Shown here piece after piece: positions 1-7,836 of a stretch of DNA of 9,973 nt. The translations under genes were made by a program, and so were the position numbers. Below the pieces are notes generated by a model. That model saw nothing but the letters and a program-made list of their open reading frames with translations, was not told the origin of the DNA and ran no database searches. Position 1 is the stretch's first letter. Each line of letters begins with the position of its first letter. Source of the stretch: an uncultured bacterium (GTDB lineage Bacteria > Cloacimonadota > Cloacimonadia > Cloacimonadales > Cloacimonadaceae); assembly GCA_937960795.1 (NCBI GenBank), contig CALGPA010000137.1, positions 1-9,973 on the forward strand, written 5' to 3'.

Positions 1-1484
1 GCAAGATGCCAAAATTCAATAGCATTAGCATCTCAGGATACCACATGCACGAAGCCGGAGCCACCGCTGATCTTGAGATGGCATACACTCTTGCCGATGG
101 TTTGGAATATGCTCGCGCAGGGATTGCAGCCGGGATCGATATTGATGTCTTTGCGCCTCGCCTGTCTTTCTTCTGGGCTGAGGGAATGAACTACTTCATG
201 GAGATCGCCAAATTGCGCAGCGCCAGAATGCTATGGGCAAAGATCATCAAAGGCTTCAACCCCAAAAATCCCAAATCAATGGCACTTAGGACCCATTCCC
301 AGACTTCCGGATGGAGTCTCACTGAGCAGGATCCCTATAACAACGTTGCTCGCACCTGCATAGAAGCTCTTGCCGCAACCATGGGACACACCCAGAGTTT
401 GCACACCAATTCCCTGGATGAAGCCATCGCCCTGCCGACAGACTTCTCGGCGCGCATTGCCCGCAATACGCAGCTCTTCCTCTCGCATGAGACCGGGGTG
501 TGTAATGTAATCGACCCATGGGCAGGCTCCTACTATGTCGAGAGTCTTACCAATGATCTGATGAACCGCGCTTGGGAACATATCATGGAAGTAGAAGATC
601 TCGGTGGAATGGCAAAGGCGATCCAGACCGGACTGCCCAAGATGCGTATCGAAGAAGCAGCTGCCAGACGTCAGGCCAAGATCGACAGCGGAGCTGACAC
701 TATCGTCGGAGTAAATAAATACAGACTCGACAAAGAAGATCCCATCGAAACTTTGGAAGTGGACAATTCTGCCGTGCGCACTGCTCAGTTGGCGCGCTTA
801 GATTTGCTGCGTAAGTCTCGTGATGAGTCTAAGGTCAAGCTGGCTTTGGAAGCCCTGACCAAAGCAGCTGAAAGCAAAGAGGGCAACCTTTTGGAACTGG
901 CCATCGATGCAGCCCGACAAAGGGCTTCTCTCGGCGAAATCTCGGATGCGATGGAGAAGGTCTTTGGCCGTCACCAAGCTCAGATCCGCCTAATCAATAA
1001 TGTCTACAGTAGTGAGTATGCAAATATGGACGATATCGAAAAAGTAAGATCTCTGACAGATGAATTTGCTGCAGAAGAAGGTCGTCGCCCCCGCATCTTG
1101 ATTGCCAAAATGGGTCAGGATGGACACGATCGCGGCGCTAAGGTAGTAGCCACTGCCTATGCCGACATGGGCTTTGACGTGGATATGGGGCCTCTGTTTC
1201 AGACACCTGAGGAGACTGCCCGACAAGCTGTGGAAAATGACGTCCACATCATTGGCATGAGCTCTCTCGCTGCCGGACACAAGACCCTCTTGCCGCAGCT
1301 CGTTGAGGAACTCAAAAAGCTCGATCGTGAAGACATCATGATCATTGTTGGCGGCGTGATACCCCAAGCAGATTATGATTTCCTCTATGATAATGGGGCT
1401 TCTGCCATCTTCGGTCCCGGCACTCATCTGCCCACAGCAGCTACAAAGATGATCAAACTACTCTTGGGACACGATGAAAAATAG
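1..1484 (+). CDS. mutB: Methylmalonyl-CoA mutase, large/catalytic subunit (5'-truncated by window edge)
   Basis: This enzyme interconverts (R)-methylmalonyl-CoA and succinyl-CoA with adenosylcobalamin, the key step of propionate formation or oxidation. About 493 C-terminal codons are visible. Family members have roughly 700 or more residues, so about a third (the N-terminal part of the substrate barrel) lies upstream. The reading frame is already open at base 3 (AAG before the ATG at 6), and that ATG is internal, not a start. Visible family signatures are SISGYHM near the left edge (the active-site Tyr-His pair, codons at 39-44), RTHSQTSGWSLTEQDPYNN, and the C-terminal B12-binding domain with DGHDRG (DxHxxG; the cobalt-ligand His codon is at 1125-1127), then SSLAAGHKT and IIVGGVIP. 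Barrel and B12 domain sit in one chain. The stop overlaps meaB by 11 bases, which suggests coupled expression. Ethylmalonyl-CoA or isobutyryl-CoA mutase is less likely given the close match to methylmalonyl-type motifs, but the substrate-contacting N-terminus is not visible. Confidence 0.96.
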   Translation, partial: KMPKFNSISISGYHMHEAGATADLEMAYTLADGLEYARAGIAAGIDIDVFAPRLSFFWAEGMNYFMEIAKLRSARMLWAKIIKGFNPKNPKSMALRTHSQTSGWSLTEQDPYNNVARTCIEALAATMGHTQSLHTNSLDEAIALPTDFSARIARNTQLFLSHETGVCNVIDPWAGSYYVESLTNDLMNRAWEHIMEVEDLGGMAKAIQTGLPKMRIEEAAARRQAKIDSGADTIVGVNKYRLDKEDPIETLEVDNSAVRTAQLARLDLLRKSRDESKVKLALEALTKAAESKEGNLLELAIDAARQRASLGEISDAMEKVFGRHQAQIRLINNVYSSEYANMDDIEKVRSLTDEFAAEEGRRPRILIAKMGQDGHDRGAKVVATAYADMGFDVDMGPLFQTPEETARQAVENDVHIIGMSSLAAGHKTLLPQLVEELKKLDREDIMIIVGGVIPQADYDFLYDNGASAIFGPGTHLPTAATKMIKLLLGHDEK

Positions 1485-2553
1485 AAGACCCGAGTGGACT
1501 CCTGAAGGTGCCGGCGATGCTTTTGCAAGCAGAGTCACCAGCCCCACTGAGTCCCAAGCAAACCCCAAAGTCTTCAAACGCAAGAAGGTGATGGATCCCG
1601 AAGCCCTTGAAAGGGGAGTTCTTTTGGGAAATAGAACCGCACTGTCGCGTGCCATCACTTTGGTAGAAAGCAATTCTGAAAAACACTTCAAGCTGGCACA
1701 GGAGCTTCTCACGAAGCTCCTTCCTGCTTCCGGGAAATCCATCAGGATCGGAGTCACCGGAGTGCCGGGAGTGGGGAAGAGCAGCTTTATCGAGGCATTT
1801 GGCATGCACCTCATTAATATGGGAAAGAAAGTGGCGGTATTGGCGATTGACCCCTCTTCTACCCTATCCAGAGGAAGCATTCTGGGAGATAAAACACGCA
1901 TGGAAAAGCTCTCCCGACATCCACAAAGTTTTATTCGCCCATCTCCCTCATCAGGTGTATTGGGCGGAGTAGCGCGCAAAACCCGGGAAAGCATCGTGCT
2001 CTGTGAAGCTGCCGGTTTTGATGTGATCCTCATCGAGACTGTCGGGGTAGGTCAATCCGAGACCACCGTGAGATCAATGGTTGATTTCTTTCTTTTAATG
2101 CAGATCACCGGAGCAGGAGATGAGCTGCAGGGCATCAAAAAAGGCATCATGGAACTCGGAGATATGATCGTAGTAAACAAAGCCGATGGGGACAATATCC
2201 GGCGAGCCCAAGCCGCTGCAGGGGAATATAACAATGCTCTGCACTTCATTCGTCATGCGACTCCCGGCTGGGAAACTCGCGCGTTGACTTGCTCTTCTCT
2301 CACCGGCGACGGCATCCCTGAGATCTGGAAGACTATCACCAAATTTTGCAAGATCACCAAATCATCCGGTGTCTTTGAAAAACGCCGCCTACAGCAAACA
2401 GCAGACTGGTTTGAAGAGCTCATTTCGGAAGCGGTGCTAAATCGCTTTTTCCAAAGACCTCAGATCAGAGAAAAACTGCCTCAGCTCAGAAAACAGGTAG
2501 CTGAAGGGAAAGTCCCTGTGGCATATGCCGTTTCTCAGCTACTATCTGAATGA
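1474..2553 (+). CDS. meaB: Methylmalonyl-CoA mutase-associated GTPase MeaB (ArgK/YgfD family)
   Basis: This is a G3E-family P-loop GTPase that protects methylmalonyl-CoA mutase and gates loading of its adenosylcobalamin cofactor; it acts in the cytosol on the product of the preceding gene. Visible motifs are the Walker A GVPGVGKS (residues 96-103), VLAIDPSS, SILGDKTRME, the switch region ETVGVGQSE, and the base-recognition motif NKAD (235-238). At 359 residues it is somewhat longer than the roughly 330 of E. coli YgfD. The extra length is N-terminal: Walker A lies about 30 residues later than usual, and the typical family start resembles the stretch from Met40 (ATG at 1591). I prefer the ATG at 1474, which overlaps the mutase stop (ATGAAAAATAG) and suits translational coupling. 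No strong Shine-Dalgarno is visible for it, and the A/G-rich AAGAAGG before 1591 is too close to serve that ATG well. The family assignment is secure; the exact start is less so. Confidence 0.95.
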   Translation: MKNRRPEWTPEGAGDAFASRVTSPTESQANPKVFKRKKVMDPEALERGVLLGNRTALSRAITLVESNSEKHFKLAQELLTKLLPASGKSIRIGVTGVPGVGKSSFIEAFGMHLINMGKKVAVLAIDPSSTLSRGSILGDKTRMEKLSRHPQSFIRPSPSSGVLGGVARKTRESIVLCEAAGFDVILIETVGVGQSETTVRSMVDFFLLMQITGAGDELQGIKKGIMELGDMIVVNKADGDNIRRAQAAAGEYNNALHFIRHATPGWETRALTCSSLTGDGIPEIWKTITKFCKITKSSGVFEKRRLQQTADWFEELISEAVLNRFFQRPQIREKLPQLRKQVAEGKVPVAYAVSQLLSE

Positions 2554-2622
2554 ACCAGCCCTCTTGTTGACGATTTTCTACAGCATTTACTCCGCTCAGA
2601 GCTTGCTCATCACAGATTTGGA

Positions 2623-2652
2623 TTGCCACCACGCTTCTGTGGATCATATTGT
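2623..2652 (+). promoter_or_regulatory. Possible sigma-70-like promoter for the lipoprotein/phosphatase pair
   Basis: TTGCCA (2623-2628, five of six matches to the -35 consensus) is followed after 16 bases by CATATT (2645-2650, four of six to the -10), or after 18 bases by TATTGT (2647-2652). It lies in the 191-bp gap between meaB and the binding-protein gene, about 100 bp upstream of the latter's start, leaving a longish leader. The rest of the gap (2554-2744) holds only short 4-bp stems and no recognisable riboswitch, RNA gene or strong terminator after meaB. This is a by-eye match, and such matches arise by chance. Confidence 0.25.
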
Positions 2653-2747
2653 TATTAGTGCCATGAGTCGATGCTTAGTTCTCCGGCTGAGTAGCTTATG
2701 CTAGAATGCCGTAAGTGTTCAACCCCATTATCACATGAAGGAAGATG

Positions 2748-3770
2748 ATGAAACGATCCCGCGAACTCCTTGCATATCTTGCAATGATCACATATCTAAT
2801 TGCGCTATCTGCGTGCAAAAGTGGGGAAACTAGCGAACGGAGCCCTCATATGCACCAAGGTGCCTCCGGGTCTGATAGATTTGAGATTCGCTTCAGTCCT
2901 AAATGGCATCCCCAAGCTCAATTTGCCGGGATTTACATGGCTATTGAAAAAGGGATCTACGATCAGTATGGGCTAGATGTCATTTTGGCGGAACCTTTTA
3001 GCAGTGAAGAAGCTCTCACAAAGCTCGATTTGGGGGAGATCGATATTGGCCATTTTGATCTCTCTCAGGCTATTTTGGCAAATCGAGACAGCTCCCATAT
3101 CGTCAATATCGGTCAGATCTCACAGAAGAATTCGGTGATGCTGGTGGGCAAACGGAGTAGGGGGATTTCCTCAATCCGGGATTTCAACAACAAGAAACTC
3201 GGCATCTGGAGAAGAACTTCTCATATCGTGACCGAAGCATTCATCAAAGAAAACAGTATTAATATCCAGCAGATCCCCATTGATTGGAGTGTAAACATCT
3301 TCATCCAAGACGCGGTGGACGTGATCAACGTCATGAGATACAATGAATACTATCAGCTGCTTCAAGCCGGATTTTCAGAGGAAGAGCTATTTATCGTGGA
3401 TCTCTGCGACTGGGATCTCGATATTCCGGATGAGGGATTTTATGTGCGACCGGCTTTTTTCCGTGAGCACCCTGAGGTCTGTCGCAGTTTTCTGCAAGCC
3501 ACCATTGATGGGTGGCTCTATGCTTTCAGCCATCCGGATGAGGCGGTTGACTTAGTTCTTAGAATCATGCAGGATGCAAATATCCGTGCAAACCGAGCCC
3601 ATCAAAGTTGGATGCTTGAGAAGATGAAGGATATCGTGATGCCCTCAGCCTCCGAGATCGGAATCCTGAAGCGTGAGGATTTTGATAAAGCGCTTGATCT
3701 GAGTGTGAAATACTCGAATCTTGATAGAAAGATCAGTTTTGAAGAATTCTATCCCTATGCCGCAGATTAA
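2748..3770 (+). CDS. NMT1/THI5-type substrate-binding lipoprotein
   Basis: This is a periplasmic solute-binding protein of the NMT1/THI5-like fold, whose characterised members bind thiamine-pyrimidine precursors or other small anions; the ligand here cannot be told. I chose the second of two adjacent ATGs (2745, 2748) because the Shine-Dalgarno AAGGA (2738-2742) lies only 2 bases from the first and 5 from the second. The N-terminus is a lipoprotein signal: basic MKRSR, a hydrophobic stretch, and lipobox LSAC with Cys23 as the likely lipidated residue. The residue after it is Lys, not Asp, which by the E. coli rule would not favour inner-membrane retention. The family hallmark is SPKWHPQAQFAGIY (residues 50-63) with AIEKGIYDQYGLDV after it. 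Further on, the sequence GFYVRPAFFREHPE and the helix FLQATIDGWLYAF are also typical. No ABC permease or ATPase gene is adjacent. Instead the 3' end overlaps a sensor phosphatase gene by 14 bases, so a sensory role is plausible (inference). Confidence 0.88.
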   Translation: MKRSRELLAYLAMITYLIALSACKSGETSERSPHMHQGASGSDRFEIRFSPKWHPQAQFAGIYMAIEKGIYDQYGLDVILAEPFSSEEALTKLDLGEIDIGHFDLSQAILANRDSSHIVNIGQISQKNSVMLVGKRSRGISSIRDFNNKKLGIWRRTSHIVTEAFIKENSINIQQIPIDWSVNIFIQDAVDVINVMRYNEYYQLLQAGFSEEELFIVDLCDWDLDIPDEGFYVRPAFFREHPEVCRSFLQATIDGWLYAFSHPDEAVDLVLRIMQDANIRANRAHQSWMLEKMKDIVMPSASEIGILKREDFDKALDLSVKYSNLDRKISFEEFYPYAAD

Positions 3771-5679
3771 AGAAGAACGCAGTCTCGCATATCAATTGAT
3801 CTCATTTATCTTCAGCGTAATGCTGGTGATTTTCTTTGGCTCGATCATTGTAACCAGAGTCCTATACTCTAGGGTAATGCTCGATTCACAGTTGGACAAC
3901 ATGCGCCACTTGGTGCACGAGCGGATCTATCTCATCGATGGCATCTTAGAAAAAGTCGAGGCATTAGCAAGAACTTCGCAGGATCTGGCGACGAATCATA
4001 GGCTTGATTCCGCAGAGTTTGATCGTTATTTGCAGAACTTGCTTACCGATAATTCTCAGATTCACTCCATCTGCCTTGCCGATCAATTTAAGTCAAAGGC
4101 AGCTCCTCGAGTCATGTATACCTTGCGCCACCGGTTTCACAAACGCGAGATTAAAAACATGGACTATCGCTATCAAGATTGGTTTCAGATTCCGTATATC
4201 ACTGGGAAAGCCTATTGGACAGAACCTTGGGTGGATCACGAAGGCAAGGGCGAAATGGTGATCTCATATAGCCTGCCCCTATATGAATCGGGTCTTATTT
4301 CCGGGCTATTGCGTTTTGATATTGAGCTCAAATACCTTCAGGGCTTGATTACAGATCGCAGTTATTTCAAGATCGGCGATAGCTTTCTTGTCTCTTCCAC
4401 CGGAACCATTGTGGCTCATCCGGATCAAAGACTGGTGATGAATCAGAGCCTGTTTAGCCTAGCTCAAGAATACAATCAAGATGCCTTGGCAAAGCTCGGC
4501 GCTGCTATGACATCCGGAGAAAACGGATTTGTCAAGATCGGCTCCAGCTCTCCTTTTAGAGATTCCTGGGTATACTATCAACCGCTTTCCAGCAATCTCT
4601 GGTCAGCCGGAATAGCCATAGATCAAACTTATCTAATGCAGGAAATAAACCTGATTCTCCTCATTCAAACCATTGCATACATCATTATGTTTCTGACCAT
4701 ATCCTTGCTGATTTATGTCCGGGCAATGAGTGTGTCAAGACCCCTAAAAGCCTTGGCAGAAGCTGCCGATCGGATAGGTTCAGGAGATTTCAATTCACAG
4801 ATCCCGCAGTCACGCAGCAGTCATGAATTGGCGACCCTCTCACATTCATTCACCACTATGCAGACCTCCCTCAAAGAATACATTAATACTCTTCGCATAA
4901 CGACAGAAGAGAAGAATAAGATTCGCGGGGACGTGATCTATGCCAGCGAGATTCAGACCAAGCTTATCCCAAGCAACACAGCTCATCCTTTTGGGATTAG
5001 AGATATTAGAGCTCACGGCATTTTGGAGCCCGCGGGTGATATCGGCGGGGATCTGTATCACTATTTCCTAATCGATGAAGATCATTTCTGCTTTGTCGTT
5101 GCTGACGTCTTGGGCAAAGGGATTGTGGCTGCCATGGCAATGACCATGGTCTCCACTCTTCTACCTTCAATCGCTCCCTACTACAAGCGCAGCAGCGCAA
5201 TGCTGGGCGAGCTCAACAACTTCCTCTGTAGAAACAACATTGAATCAAACTTCGTCACGGCATTTTTAGGAGTATTGGAGATCTCCACCGGAAAATTGGA
5301 ATATAGCAATTGCGGCCACGTTCCGCTCTTTATTCGTAAACTGGACAAAAGCTTGCATACATATAGAGAGACCCACTCCACTGCCCTGGGAGTCTTTGAA
5401 AATCTTGATATCGGCTGTGATACTATCCAGCTGGATATTGGCGATGAGTTGATCCTTTTCACCGATGGAATCACTGAAGCCATGAATGTCAGAGATGAGT
5501 TTCTGGGGATGAAAGGCCTTGAAAAGATTGTCAACAATCTCCGATCCACGAGTCCGGAAGATACTGCAAAGAATATTCTTAATGATGTCCATAACTATGC
5601 CCGCGGCTCATCGCACAAAGATGACATCACCCTCTTGGTGCTGGACTACAAACATCCGGGTATCGGTATCTACGACTAA
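3757..5679 (+). CDS. Membrane sensor phosphatase: Cache - HAMP - PP2C/SpoIIE (RsbU-like)
   Basis: This is a 640-residue inner-membrane sensor whose output is a PP2C-type serine/threonine phosphatase. Relatives (RsbU, SpoIIE) dephosphorylate STAS anti-anti-sigma proteins in partner-switching pathways. Predicted order: TM1 (about 13-36), a periplasmic double-Cache-like domain (about 40-290, with YRYQDWFQIPY at 137-147, YWTEPW at 153-158, and ISYSLPLY), TM2 (about 298-320), HAMP (about 320-372), a short helical linker, and PP2C (about 415-633). Metal-binding acidic residues are in place: D428 and D432 (GDIGGD), D450 (ADVLGKG), D570 (TDG), D622/D623 (HKDD). One small variation is that the usual Asp after the GGD-x-Tyr segment is His435. 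I chose ATG 3757, which overlaps the lipoprotein stop by 14 bases; an in-frame TTG at 3721 would add 12 non-hydrophobic residues and a longer overlap. Translation is probably coupled to the upstream gene, since only a weak GAAGAA lies before the start. No STAS or anti-sigma kinase partner is in the window. Confidence 0.92.
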   Translation: MPQIKEERSLAYQLISFIFSVMLVIFFGSIIVTRVLYSRVMLDSQLDNMRHLVHERIYLIDGILEKVEALARTSQDLATNHRLDSAEFDRYLQNLLTDNSQIHSICLADQFKSKAAPRVMYTLRHRFHKREIKNMDYRYQDWFQIPYITGKAYWTEPWVDHEGKGEMVISYSLPLYESGLISGLLRFDIELKYLQGLITDRSYFKIGDSFLVSSTGTIVAHPDQRLVMNQSLFSLAQEYNQDALAKLGAAMTSGENGFVKIGSSSPFRDSWVYYQPLSSNLWSAGIAIDQTYLMQEINLILLIQTIAYIIMFLTISLLIYVRAMSVSRPLKALAEAADRIGSGDFNSQIPQSRSSHELATLSHSFTTMQTSLKEYINTLRITTEEKNKIRGDVIYASEIQTKLIPSNTAHPFGIRDIRAHGILEPAGDIGGDLYHYFLIDEDHFCFVVADVLGKGIVAAMAMTMVSTLLPSIAPYYKRSSAMLGELNNFLCRNNIESNFVTAFLGVLEISTGKLEYSNCGHVPLFIRKLDKSLHTYRETHSTALGVFENLDIGCDTIQLDIGDELILFTDGITEAMNVRDEFLGMKGLEKIVNNLRSTSPEDTAKNILNDVHNYARGSSHKDDITLLVLDYKHPGIGIYD

Positions 5680-5949
5680 TCCGCAACTCAAGCAAAACAC
5701 TTAAATACCGGGAATCTATCAGCCACTGCACATCAAGATTTCAACTTGGTTTACACTTTTTTAGAGGATCAGGCTAAGTCCTTATTTTCTCACCCCTTGC
5801 TGTCCCGACCGGTGAGCAAGAGGTGAGCAAGAGGTGAGCAAGCTATATATTACAAGCACTTACACGTCAGAAAGATTAGCGACTAATGTAGGGGCAGCTG
5901 AATGCCACCGCTACTTAAGTCCTTCCGGGATTGCCCGCAATTCATTGAA
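5680..5949. other. Convergent intergenic region with no gene seen
   Basis: The phosphatase gene and the alanine racemase gene end facing each other across 270 bp. I find no convincing ORF or RNA gene here. A weak stem (CAAG 5734-5737 with CTTG 5745-5748) precedes a run of six Ts at 5757-5762, and might serve as a poor terminator for the plus-strand genes. On the racemase side there are only 4-bp stems (CGGG/CCCG around 5927-5938) without a T-run. The main structure is the tandem repeat described separately. Confidence 0.6.
5811..5843. repeat. Tandem array: three copies of GGTGAGCAAGA, with inverted half-copies upstream
   Basis: Copies lie at 5811-5821, 5822-5832 and 5833-5843. The first two are identical and the third differs only in its last base (C for A). 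Just upstream are inverted half-units: CTCACC (5789-5794, complement of GGTGAG) and CTTGCT (5796-5801, complement of AGCAAG). The block 5789-5843 could therefore fold into alternative hairpins with any of the three copies, for example CTTGCT 5796-5801 with AGCAAG 5815-5820. The 11-bp unit is not a multiple of three and the block lies between two stop codons, so it is not coding. It could be a dispersed intergenic repeat, a protein-binding site or slippage-generated DNA; the sequence alone does not say which. Confidence 0.85.
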
Positions 5950-7836
5950 TCAATAAGCAAACACTACACCCGAGAGCGGAAAGATCCATTCTTCAGGCTT
6001 GGTCCGGATCAAGATCTTGTGGTCTTCATAGCTGATCGGAGGGTTCTTTTCTTGTCCGGAAAAAATACTTACCGGCTCGATATGGCTTAGCTCTTTGGGA
6101 TGCTCAAAGCTGATGCTGACACCCTGAGTCAGCTCCGATATAAAGACCGAGAATTGATGCGAAGACTTCGGGTATAGGGTCGTGGTATTGATCTCAAAAA
6201 CCAGTTCGGAATCGATCATGTTTTTCAGCTTTGGGTGGCTGCAGTGGATGATCAAGGAGCCTGATTTGGCCTCTATGCGCGTGTTTAGATCCAGTCCGTT
6301 TACGCGCACTGCATCAACCGAGAAGTTCTGAGGATGAAGACTGAGCTTGGCATCCAAAAGCCATCTATATTCGACTCTGGGATCCATCAAAAAACCGCGT
6401 AAACTCTCATCTGAGCTGGCACAAGCAATGATGAAGAAGTCTGATTTGAGCACTTTCTTATAGCTGAGGCGGGTGGAAGCCAGATAGTAGTCATCATTAT
6501 CCGAATCCCGAAAAGCGATCTCATGATGAAATCCCTTGCGGTAGTGGATGTCGTTGTCTTTGTTGTAAAAAAAGCTCCTGAGAATCTCACGATAGATCAT
6601 CTCACCTATCTCAGAATCATCAAGTCTCTCAGCTAGGGCAGCGGATATGATGCTATTGAGTTTACTATTTCCAAAATCCTTCGCCACAAAATCACGCCGG
6701 GCGAGCGGAGCGCTGTGCAGGATCCTGTCATTAATCCGATAAAACCTCTTTGCTCTGCGTCCCAATTGGCACAGAAGCTCATAGGCGGAGCCACCATAGA
6801 GTGAGCTGAGCATCTCCGGCCGAAGAGCATCATCGCCTGAGCCCAAAAGGATCACCTCATCGCCCTCAGATGCCACATCCTGCTCTGTAAGATCCACTGT
6901 GAGCATATCCATGGAGATGCGACCGATCACCGGGCAGAGTATGCCACGGATGAGCACATTGGCTTTGTTTGAGAGGAGGAAGTCATAGCCATCCGCATAG
7001 CCCACGGGGATGATGCCATAGCGTCCGTTCTTTTTGGCTTTCCACTCCCTATGATATCCCACGGTCTCTCCCGCGCTGATCTCTTTGATCCGAATCAGGG
7101 TGGATTTGAAACTCATGACAGCTTTTAGGGGCAGCTCTTTATGCGTTTCTTGGCGGACACCAAATGTGGCAATGCCTAGCCGAAGTAGATTGCAAAACTT
7201 GCCATAACCCTCGATGAGCCCGGCGCTGTTTGAGATGTGGACATAGCGGGGCGGTTGCTCCAAACTGCTGATAAGCTCTTGGAAACGCTCTTCTTGTTCT
7301 TTGCTGAATCCGGGATCACTCTCGGCTGAGGCAAAGTGGCTGAAGATGCCTTCAATCTCAAGATTTGCCATCTCTGAGACAGCATCATAAAAAGCTTTGG
7401 TGTGAGCGATGTCCGCTCCACAGCGGTGCATGCCTGTGTCTATCTTGAGATGGATCTTGATCTCGCGTCCAGCATTAACTGCGCTTTGCGAGAGCTTGGA
7501 GGCAAAGCCGAGATCCGATATGGAGGGACTGAGATCATAGTCCAAAATAATGGGAATCTCAGAAGTCAAGATGGGGGAGAGGATGAGAATCGGAGATCTG
7601 GAGCCTTGCAGACGCAAAGCTCTTCCTTCTTCCGCATTTGCTACGCCCAGATACACTGCTCCGGCTGCCAGAGCTGCTTCTGAGATTTCCTTAGCCCCGT
7701 GGCCATAGGCATCTGCCTTGACGATCTGCATGAAGCTCTGTCCCGCAAGGAGATGACTCTTTAGTATGCTTAGGTTCTCTTCATAGGCACTCAGATCAAT
7801 CTCGACCCAACTGCGCTCAAGTATCTCGTCTTTCAT
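5950..7836 (-). CDS. alr: Alanine racemase with a C-terminal extension of about 250 residues
   Basis: This PLP enzyme interconverts L- and D-alanine, supplying D-alanine for peptidoglycan. Residues 1 to about 367 form a complete fold-type III racemase: PLP lysine K40 in VKADAYGHG, KIDTGMHRCG (131-140), SHFA around H167, HISNSAG (200-206), R219 in the cofactor-contacting segment RLGIATFGV (the common Pro after Arg is Leu), catalytic Tyr Y280 in GYADGY, and GRISMDM (305-311). Catalytic residues look intact. Family members usually end near 370 residues; this one continues in the same frame to 628. The tail (about 370-628) is soluble-looking, with no membrane segment, and contains RLSYKK, FIIACASSDE, VEYRWLLD, TLYPKSSHQF and a hydrophobic end IFPLSGVVFAY. 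I do not recognise it as a named domain, though I have an unverified impression that some spirochaete racemases carry similar tails. The ATG shares its A with the phoH stop (TGATG at 7838-7834) and has no clear Shine-Dalgarno, so translation is probably coupled to phoH. Confidence 0.93.
   Translation of the reverse strand: MKDEILERSWVEIDLSAYEENLSILKSHLLAGQSFMQIVKADAYGHGAKEISEAALAAGAVYLGVANAEEGRALRLQGSRSPILILSPILTSEIPIILDYDLSPSISDLGFASKLSQSAVNAGREIKIHLKIDTGMHRCGADIAHTKAFYDAVSEMANLEIEGIFSHFASAESDPGFSKEQEERFQELISSLEQPPRYVHISNSAGLIEGYGKFCNLLRLGIATFGVRQETHKELPLKAVMSFKSTLIRIKEISAGETVGYHREWKAKKNGRYGIIPVGYADGYDFLLSNKANVLIRGILCPVIGRISMDMLTVDLTEQDVASEGDEVILLGSGDDALRPEMLSSLYGGSAYELLCQLGRRAKRFYRINDRILHSAPLARRDFVAKDFGNSKLNSIISAALAERLDDSEIGEMIYREILRSFFYNKDNDIHYRKGFHHEIAFRDSDNDDYYLASTRLSYKKVLKSDFFIIACASSDESLRGFLMDPRVEYRWLLDAKLSLHPQNFSVDAVRVNGLDLNTRIEAKSGSLIIHCSHPKLKNMIDSELVFEINTTTLYPKSSHQFSVFISELTQGVSISFEHPKELSHIEPVSIFSGQEKNPPISYEDHKILIRTKPEEWIFPLSGVVFAY

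Noticed and set aside
990..1427. Antisense ORF of 145 codons within the mutase gene
   Set aside because: It is a shadow of the strongly supported mutase reading frame, with no family match or ribosome site.
2567..2590. Promoter with TTGACG just after meaB
   Set aside because: No acceptable -10 hexamer lies at a 15-19 base spacing.
3721..3756. TTG start for the phosphatase, 36 bases upstream
   Set aside because: It would lengthen the overlap with the lipoprotein gene and add residues unlike a membrane-protein start. ATG 3757 leads directly into the cytosolic lead and TM1.
5734..5762. Rho-independent terminator after the phosphatase gene
   Set aside because: The stem is only four A/T-rich pairs and the T-run starts eight bases after it, too weak to call as a terminator.
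5811..5843. CRISPR-like array
   Set aside because: The units are 11 bp, directly abutting with no spacers, and no cas gene is nearby.
5902..6090. Plus-strand ORF of 62 codons
   Set aside because: Most of it is antisense to the end of the alanine racemase gene, its product resembles nothing I know, and no ribosome site precedes it.
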